A stretch of 64,000 nt of DNA from Candidatus Poribacteria bacterium (GTDB lineage: Bacteria > Poribacteria > WGA-4E > PCPOR2b), in the NCBI GenBank assembly GCA_003635265.1, contig PYIZ01000052.1, positions 124,001-188,000 of the forward strand, written 5' to 3'. The notes under the pieces are model-generated. The model did not search any database. It was not told where the DNA came from and saw only the letters and a list, made by a program, of their open reading frames with translations. Positions within the stretch are counted from its first letter, which is position 1, and each line of letters opens with the position of its first letter. The position numbers were made by a program, and so were the translations under genes. This document shows positions 59,869-64,000 of this stretch, in pieces.

Positions 59869-61728
59869 TCAATTAATTCCCGCCAAGAGCTCCAAAAATT
59901 CCTCCGGTTCAACAAACTTTTCAAGTCTTTTTTCTGCCAACTGATTCCCGTCGGAATCGAAGAAGAGCACCACCGGCAAGCCAACAATGCCGTATTTTTG
60001 CTTCAGCCGTTCGACTTCCTCCGAGTTTCGAGTGAAGTCGAGTTTGACGTTTACAAATTTTGATAACTTTGATTTTACCACTGGATCAGAATAGGTATGC
60101 TCTAGTTCGTTGCAAGCAGCGCACCATGTAGCATAGAAATCGAGCATAACAGGTTTGCCTTCCCTTCGTCCAGCCTCCAACCCTTGGGCTTCGTCGGCGA
60201 TCCAGACGAGGTCACTTTCTGCTGTTGTGAGCCCCCCGACGAACATATACAGTCCAGCAACTGCCAATAAAACGCCAACCGCTTTGCGAAGTTGCACCAG
60301 ACGGGGCAGGTCTTTGAATCGCTGCGAGAATTTACCAAGGGCGACCCCAGCTAGCACAAGCACACCTGCGATGACAAAAAAGCTTGTAGAATTCTGAAGT
60401 AGGGATCGTAGTGGTGGAATGGCATCTTTGAGGAAATATAGCGCCACTGTGATAATAGCAACGCCGAATATGTTCTCCAAAATATACATCCAGCCGCCAG
60501 ATCTCGGCAGGGCGGCGATGGCACCTGAGAACGTCCCAATCACAACAAAGAGCAATCCCATACCGAGTGCGTAGGTCAACAGTAACCAGAATCCGAGGAA
60601 AGCGCTCTCTGTGGTAGCCACATAAGAAAGTACCGCCCCCAACGCTGGTCCTGTACAAGGTGCGGCGATGACCCCCGCAACGGTTCCCATCGCAAACGCA
60701 CCGGCAAATCCGGCACCGCCGACGCTGTTGAGTCGATTCTGTAGGGCGTAAGGTACACGGAGCTCAAACACACCGAGCATAGACAGTCCAAGCGCGATTA
60801 GAATCCCACACACCGGGAGTATCACCCGTGGATCTGCCATTATCTGTCCAAAGACCGCCCCCGTTGATGCAACAGCAACACCCAGAACTGAGTATGTTAG
60901 CGCGATGCCTAGAACGTAAGTGACGGATAAGAGAAAGGATCGCAGCCGGCCTACGGATTCACCCGCGCCAAAGACGGAAACAGTTATCGGGATTAGCGGG
61001 TAAACGCACGGCGTGAAACTGGTCAAGATGCCGCCCACAAAAACGAAGAGGAATGCCCAAAAGTAACCTTTGGATAAGGCTTGGGAAAACTTACCGCTTT
61101 CGCTTGTAGCGGTCCCGGAGGGGGTGTCAGGAGGGGAACCGAGTTGCAGGTTTGCAAAGATAGCGTCGTTAATGGGTTGAATCGGTTGGTCCATTCCGAC
61201 AACATCAATCGTGACATCAAAATCAATTGTTTTCGGCAGCAAACACTGTTCGTCGTTACACGCTTGGTATGTCAATTGGAAGGGAAGCGTGATCTGTCCT
61301 AATGGTGCTGAGTCCAGTAATGTCGTTTGGAACCCGATTACGGCTTCATCATGGTATACAGGGACTTTTCCGCCTAGTGAGGCGATTTCGAGGACATCCG
61401 CTTTTGGATACACCACTTCACCAAACATCAGATCGGCGTGGTCGGGCAGGGTAACTTCTGTAGGAATCAAGCCTTCTCGGGCGGGATTCGCGTTTGCATG
61501 CCAGTTAGGCGCAAACTTCATCACGATAGCCATCTGGAATGTGCTGCCGGGCTGCACCTGATTTACCGACAAGAGTCCATGCGCTGTGACAATCTCAGTT
61601 GGTTTGACATCTTGCTTGGGCAGCCCAAAACGTGATAACTGTCCCCATAGGGCAGCAGGCGTTCCGATGTATAGTGCACAGATGAGGTATAACAGAAAGT
61701 GAAGGCGGAAAATTGATTTTCTTACCAT
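59869..61728 (-). CDS. dsbD: Thiol:disulfide interchange protein DsbD
   Basis: 619 aa, full-length DsbD moving electrons from cytoplasmic thioredoxin to the periplasm. A signal peptide is followed by the N-terminal domain with its Cys pair (ACNDEQCLLP), the eight-helix core with conserved cysteines (FTPCVYPLIPITVSVFG, IAAPCTGPALGAVLSYV), and the C-terminal thioredoxin domain with FYATWCAACNELE (Cys536, Cys539). All six cysteines are present. It lies 42 nt after the Sec-thioredoxin gene, which is its likely electron acceptor. Confidence 0.94.
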   Translation of the reverse strand: MVRKSIFRLHFLLYLICALYIGTPAALWGQLSRFGLPKQDVKPTEIVTAHGLLSVNQVQPGSTFQMAIVMKFAPNWHANANPAREGLIPTEVTLPDHADLMFGEVVYPKADVLEIASLGGKVPVYHDEAVIGFQTTLLDSAPLGQITLPFQLTYQACNDEQCLLPKTIDFDVTIDVVGMDQPIQPINDAIFANLQLGSPPDTPSGTATSESGKFSQALSKGYFWAFLFVFVGGILTSFTPCVYPLIPITVSVFGAGESVGRLRSFLLSVTYVLGIALTYSVLGVAVASTGAVFGQIMADPRVILPVCGILIALGLSMLGVFELRVPYALQNRLNSVGGAGFAGAFAMGTVAGVIAAPCTGPALGAVLSYVATTESAFLGFWLLLTYALGMGLLFVVIGTFSGAIAALPRSGGWMYILENIFGVAIITVALYFLKDAIPPLRSLLQNSTSFFVIAGVLVLAGVALGKFSQRFKDLPRLVQLRKAVGVLLAVAGLYMFVGGLTTAESDLVWIADEAQGLEAGRREGKPVMLDFYATWCAACNELEHTYSDPVVKSKLSKFVNVKLDFTRNSEEVERLKQKYGIVGLPVVLFFDSDGNQLAEKRLEKFVEPEEFLELLAGIN

Positions 61729-61770
61729 GTCTAATTTTCCCGGCTGTAAAAGCCGCCCGAAAGGTGAGGT

Positions 61771-62211
61771 TTATTTTTGCAATTGCTGATTGATCGCTGC
61801 GCTCATTTCCTTTAGCGTCTGCTTGCTCGTTAGGCGAGCCGATATATCTCGCGTTTGACTATCAATCAGTAGGATGAAACCCGTTCCCTGATTGGCTTTG
61901 TAGGCTTCACCCATTCCCAGTGCCGAGGTGAGCAATTCCGACTGGTAGTGAGTAGTTCGGTTCGTAAAATCTAGGGTGACAAAGAGTACAGGCTTTCCAT
62001 CGAACTTGTTCTGCAAATCGGTGAAGATGGTCCCCATCTTTTTGCAGGAACCTCACCAATCTGCGTGAAATTTTACGGCGATTATCTGTGGGGCAGCGGG
62101 TTCTTTGGCTGACTCCTCGCCAGATAAGCTGATGGTCGTTACAATTAAGGTGGTCGCTACCATGATGGAGAGGGCAACCAAAATCCATCGAAGTTGAACG
62201 GGGAATTTCAT
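61771..62211 (-). CDS. Selenocysteine thioredoxin-like protein (in-frame UGA)
   Basis: 146 aa if the UGA at 62055-62053 is read as selenocysteine (residue 53). The start MKFPVQLRWILVALSIMVAT gives one N-terminal membrane anchor, then IIAVKFHADW, the UGA, GSCKKMGTIF, and a normal thioredoxin fold (DGKPVLFVTLDFTNRTTH, TGFILLIDSQT, LTSKQTLKEMSAAI). The active site is therefore W-U-G-S-C in place of W-C-x-x-C. The frame is otherwise open on both sides, AAGGA precedes the ATG, and a SECIS-like hairpin lies directly after the UGA. Standard gene callers would give only the 88-residue part from 62037. It is upstream of dsbD in the same orientation and is probably reduced by it. Confidence 0.85.
62011..62052 (-). 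promoter_or_regulatory. SECIS-like stem-loop after the UGA
   Basis: After UGA and GGTTC: CTGCAAA (62047-62041) pairs with TTTGCAG (62017-62011), and AAGATGG (62040-62034) pairs with CCATCTT (62030-62024), with apical loop GGA. That is 7 + 7 bp with a 6-nt bulge on the 3' side. The loop begins 19 nt after the UGA and has G in its first positions, as SelB requires in known bacterial SECIS elements. Confidence 0.78.
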
Positions 62212-62346
62212 GAGGTTTTTCCTTTCGGTATTTGTAAGAAAAAGGTAAAAGGGTAGGAGAAAAGTAAAGAGATGAATTGCAGATTGTGGATCCCTTATTC
62301 GCTAAAGGCATCCACAACTGCGTGCGTATTACATTAGGTTTTATAC
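62212..62346. other. Intergenic region before the Sec gene
   Basis: 135 bp with no gene. It should hold the promoter of the redox operon on the minus strand, but I see no consensus hexamers. Confidence 0.3.
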
Positions 62347-63909
62347 CTACTTCGGTTCGAGGATAGCGCAGGGTAAGATCATCTCTTCCATTGAGATGCC
62401 ACCGTGCTGGAATCCTCCGTTATATTGGTGCTTATAGTCATTAAACTGATTCGGATAAACAAAGTAATAGTCCTCTTTGGCGAGGATATAATTCTTTTCG
62501 TAAGGCGTATCGGGCAGCATGTACTGTTCCGGCTGGGTAATTCTCAATCCGGCGCCTTCGTTACATATAAGCTCACCGCCGACTTTGAATCGAAGCCCAT
62601 TCGTTGCAGGTCTGTCGCCTGAAACTTTCGCTGCGTGCTGACACAAAATTGAACCGTGATCCGCTGTTAGAACAACCGTAACGCCTCGATCTGCCAACAA
62701 TTTGAGGATCTTATACACCCCTGAATGCTGAAACCAATTTTGCACAAATGTACGAAACGCGGTTTCATCGGGAATGAGTTGCTTGAGCAAAGCGATCTCA
62801 GAACGCTTATGGGTCAGGTGGTCAATAAAACCAACGACTACCGCTGCTAAACTGATGCGTTTAGTATTGCTAATCCATTGCAGGTACTCCATTTCCCCGC
62901 GCACATCGAAGATTTTAAAGTAGTGGGGAGTGGGTTTGAGGTAGATACCGTGTCTCTCTAGTTGCAATCGCATCAGATCTTTTTCATGACGGTTGACACT
63001 GGTGTTCTCATCATCAGTCTCCACCCATAAATCGGGATAGCGTTGCGAAAACTCTAGCGGAAACAGGCCGCTGAAAATCGAGTTCCGGGAGTAATTAGTC
63101 GCCGTCGGCAAGATTGAGTAGTGATAGTGTGTTGTAATCTGAAAGTGTGGGTCTAGGAGAGGTTTAATTTTCAGCCAATGATCTAGCCGCATACAGTCCA
63201 TCACCATGAAGAAAACCTGCTTGCCAACCTGTATCTGTGGAATAACATGTTTGTAAAGCAGATCTACCGATAAAACAGGGGAATCCTCACCAACCAGCCA
63301 ATTAGGATAGTTCTCCTCAATATAGCGGGCAAATAGGGCGTTACATTCCTGCTTTTCCAGCTTGTGTGTTTCACGTAGACTATCGGCGATATCAAGCTCA
63401 TCCAGACGCAGATCCCACTCGGCGAGTTGTGTGTAAATGTCAATCCACGTTTTCCAATCAACATCGTGCTGTTTTAATGCGCTTCGCTTATTAAAGTCGA
63501 TAACATACTCTTGGGCGGTATGATCCTCTGTAACAGCATCGTATTCCAAGAGGAACGCCAGTTGTGAGGCAATCTGTTGCGGGTTCAACGGTTTCATCAA
63601 AAAATCATCAACACGATGGATAATAGCCTCATTCATAATCTCCTGTTGCTCATTTTCGGTCACCATAACTACCGGTAAATAGGGGCATCTCCTCTTGATC
63701 GCCGAAAGCAGACGAATCCCGTCCATATCGGGCATCATATGGTTAATCAGGACCGCGTCGTAAGTTTTTTTCTTTAACTGGGATAACCCATCAACCCCCC
63801 TCATTGCAGGCGTAATCTGATAACCCCTTTGTTCCAAGAATAGGATGTGCTTTTCTAAACTGCTAATTTCATCATCAATCCACAAAATCCTCCTTGCTTG
63901 TGTTTGCAT
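62347..63909 (-). CDS. PorX-like response regulator with PglZ domain
   Basis: 520 aa. The N-terminal receiver domain (RRILWIDDEISSLEKHILFL) keeps Asp12/Asp13, Thr84 and Lys106 (FLMKPL), but the phospho-acceptor position is Asn56 (AVLINHMMPDMDG). After a helical linker, a PglZ/alkaline-phosphatase-like domain follows: VFFMVMDCMRLDHW, SILPTATNYSRNSIFSG, VVLTADHGSILCQ and GGFQHGGISMEEMILP. The plan and motifs match PorX of Bacteroidetes, which controls type IX secretion and hydrolyses nucleotides. With Asn56 it cannot be phosphorylated in the usual way. AGGTGA lies about 8 nt before the ATG. Confidence 0.88.
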   Translation of the reverse strand: MQTQARRILWIDDEISSLEKHILFLEQRGYQITPAMRGVDGLSQLKKKTYDAVLINHMMPDMDGIRLLSAIKRRCPYLPVVMVTENEQQEIMNEAIIHRVDDFLMKPLNPQQIASQLAFLLEYDAVTEDHTAQEYVIDFNKRSALKQHDVDWKTWIDIYTQLAEWDLRLDELDIADSLRETHKLEKQECNALFARYIEENYPNWLVGEDSPVLSVDLLYKHVIPQIQVGKQVFFMVMDCMRLDHWLKIKPLLDPHFQITTHYHYSILPTATNYSRNSIFSGLFPLEFSQRYPDLWVETDDENTSVNRHEKDLMRLQLERHGIYLKPTPHYFKIFDVRGEMEYLQWISNTKRISLAAVVVGFIDHLTHKRSEIALLKQLIPDETAFRTFVQNWFQHSGVYKILKLLADRGVTVVLTADHGSILCQHAAKVSGDRPATNGLRFKVGGELICNEGAGLRITQPEQYMLPDTPYEKNYILAKEDYYFVYPNQFNDYKHQYNGGFQHGGISMEEMILPCAILEPK

Positions 63910-64000
63910 TACATATCACCTCACCCTCCCTATATTGCCGCAAGGTTGCGGCTTGCAGCTCCGCACGGTATCTCAAACCGGCGGATTCTGACTCTTGCAG
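63875..64000 (-). CDS. Possible 3' end of an upstream gene
   Basis: A minus-strand frame open from the window edge for 41 codons (ESAGLRYRAELQAATLRQY and on). It stops at 63875, overlapping the start of the PorX-like gene by 35 nt. The other two minus frames are closed. It is too short to identify. Confidence 0.3.
   Translation of the reverse strand: MQESESAGLRYRAELQAATLRQYREGEVICNANTSKEDFVD

Noticed and set aside
61771..62037. 88-residue protein starting after the UGA
   Set aside because: It would begin after the active site and lose the membrane anchor; the open frame upstream and the SECIS-like hairpin favour the longer selenoprotein.

Overview
The window is a stretch of bacterial chromosome of roughly even base composition, densely coded on both strands, with no rRNA or tRNA that I can see. 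The gene content suggests a member of Candidatus Poribacteria or a related sponge-associated or marine heterotroph. The signs are four scattered Gfo/Idh/MocA oxidoreductases, three xylose-isomerase-like TIM barrels, dockerin tails, an enolase-superfamily sugar-acid dehydratase, an M81 peptidase, a matrixin-TPR protein and many short palindromic intergenic repeats. This placement is an inference from gene content; no marker gene in the window proves it.

Layout. 1-4.4 kb: a partial unknown protein, an oxidoreductase, a decayed dockerin protein, a DUF433/PIN-like toxin-antitoxin pair and a second dockerin remnant. 4.4-14 kb: leuD, a copper ATPase, a secreted matrixin-TPR protein, a beta-propeller glycosidase-like protein and a minus-strand group (DUF362, TIM barrel, VOC). 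14.4-17.5 kb: two convergent TnpB-only IS200/IS605-type elements around a short (NPC)n-repeat ORF. 17.5-34.8 kb: glycosyltransferase plus Crp/Fnr regulator, sugar-metabolism singletons, a metallophosphoesterase, ChrA, Lgt, a fused MntA-HepT toxin-antitoxin protein, an aminotransferase, a GDPD, an SDR pair, Ino1 and an M81 peptidase. 34.8-42.4 kb: a housekeeping run, pyrE, a HAD protein, ymdB, xseA-xseB, dxs, tlyA and an oxidoreductase. 42.4-50.5 kb: an RRM protein, an amino-acid oxidase, an oxidoreductase, DUF805, a solitary DNA methyltransferase with a small antitoxin-like pair, and a large YCF48-like propeller. 50.7-64 kb: amidohydrolase, trpC, a membrane protein, rtcB carrying a 510-residue intein, a dehydratase, a redox operon and a PorX-like regulator.

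The strongest finding is in the redox operon. The gene upstream of dsbD reads as a membrane-anchored thioredoxin only if an in-frame UGA encodes selenocysteine (W-U-G-S-C). A two-tier stem-loop with a GGA apical loop lies 19 nt after that UGA, as expected for a bacterial SECIS element. DsbD and a TPR protein follow, so the three genes probably form an extracytoplasmic thiol or selenol relay.

Other notable points are the rtcB intein, the MntA-HepT fusion with both active sites intact, a PorX-like protein whose phospho-acceptor Asp is Asn, the paired TnpB elements, hairpins that occur in pairs about 50 bp apart, and a perfect 28-bp palindrome present twice.
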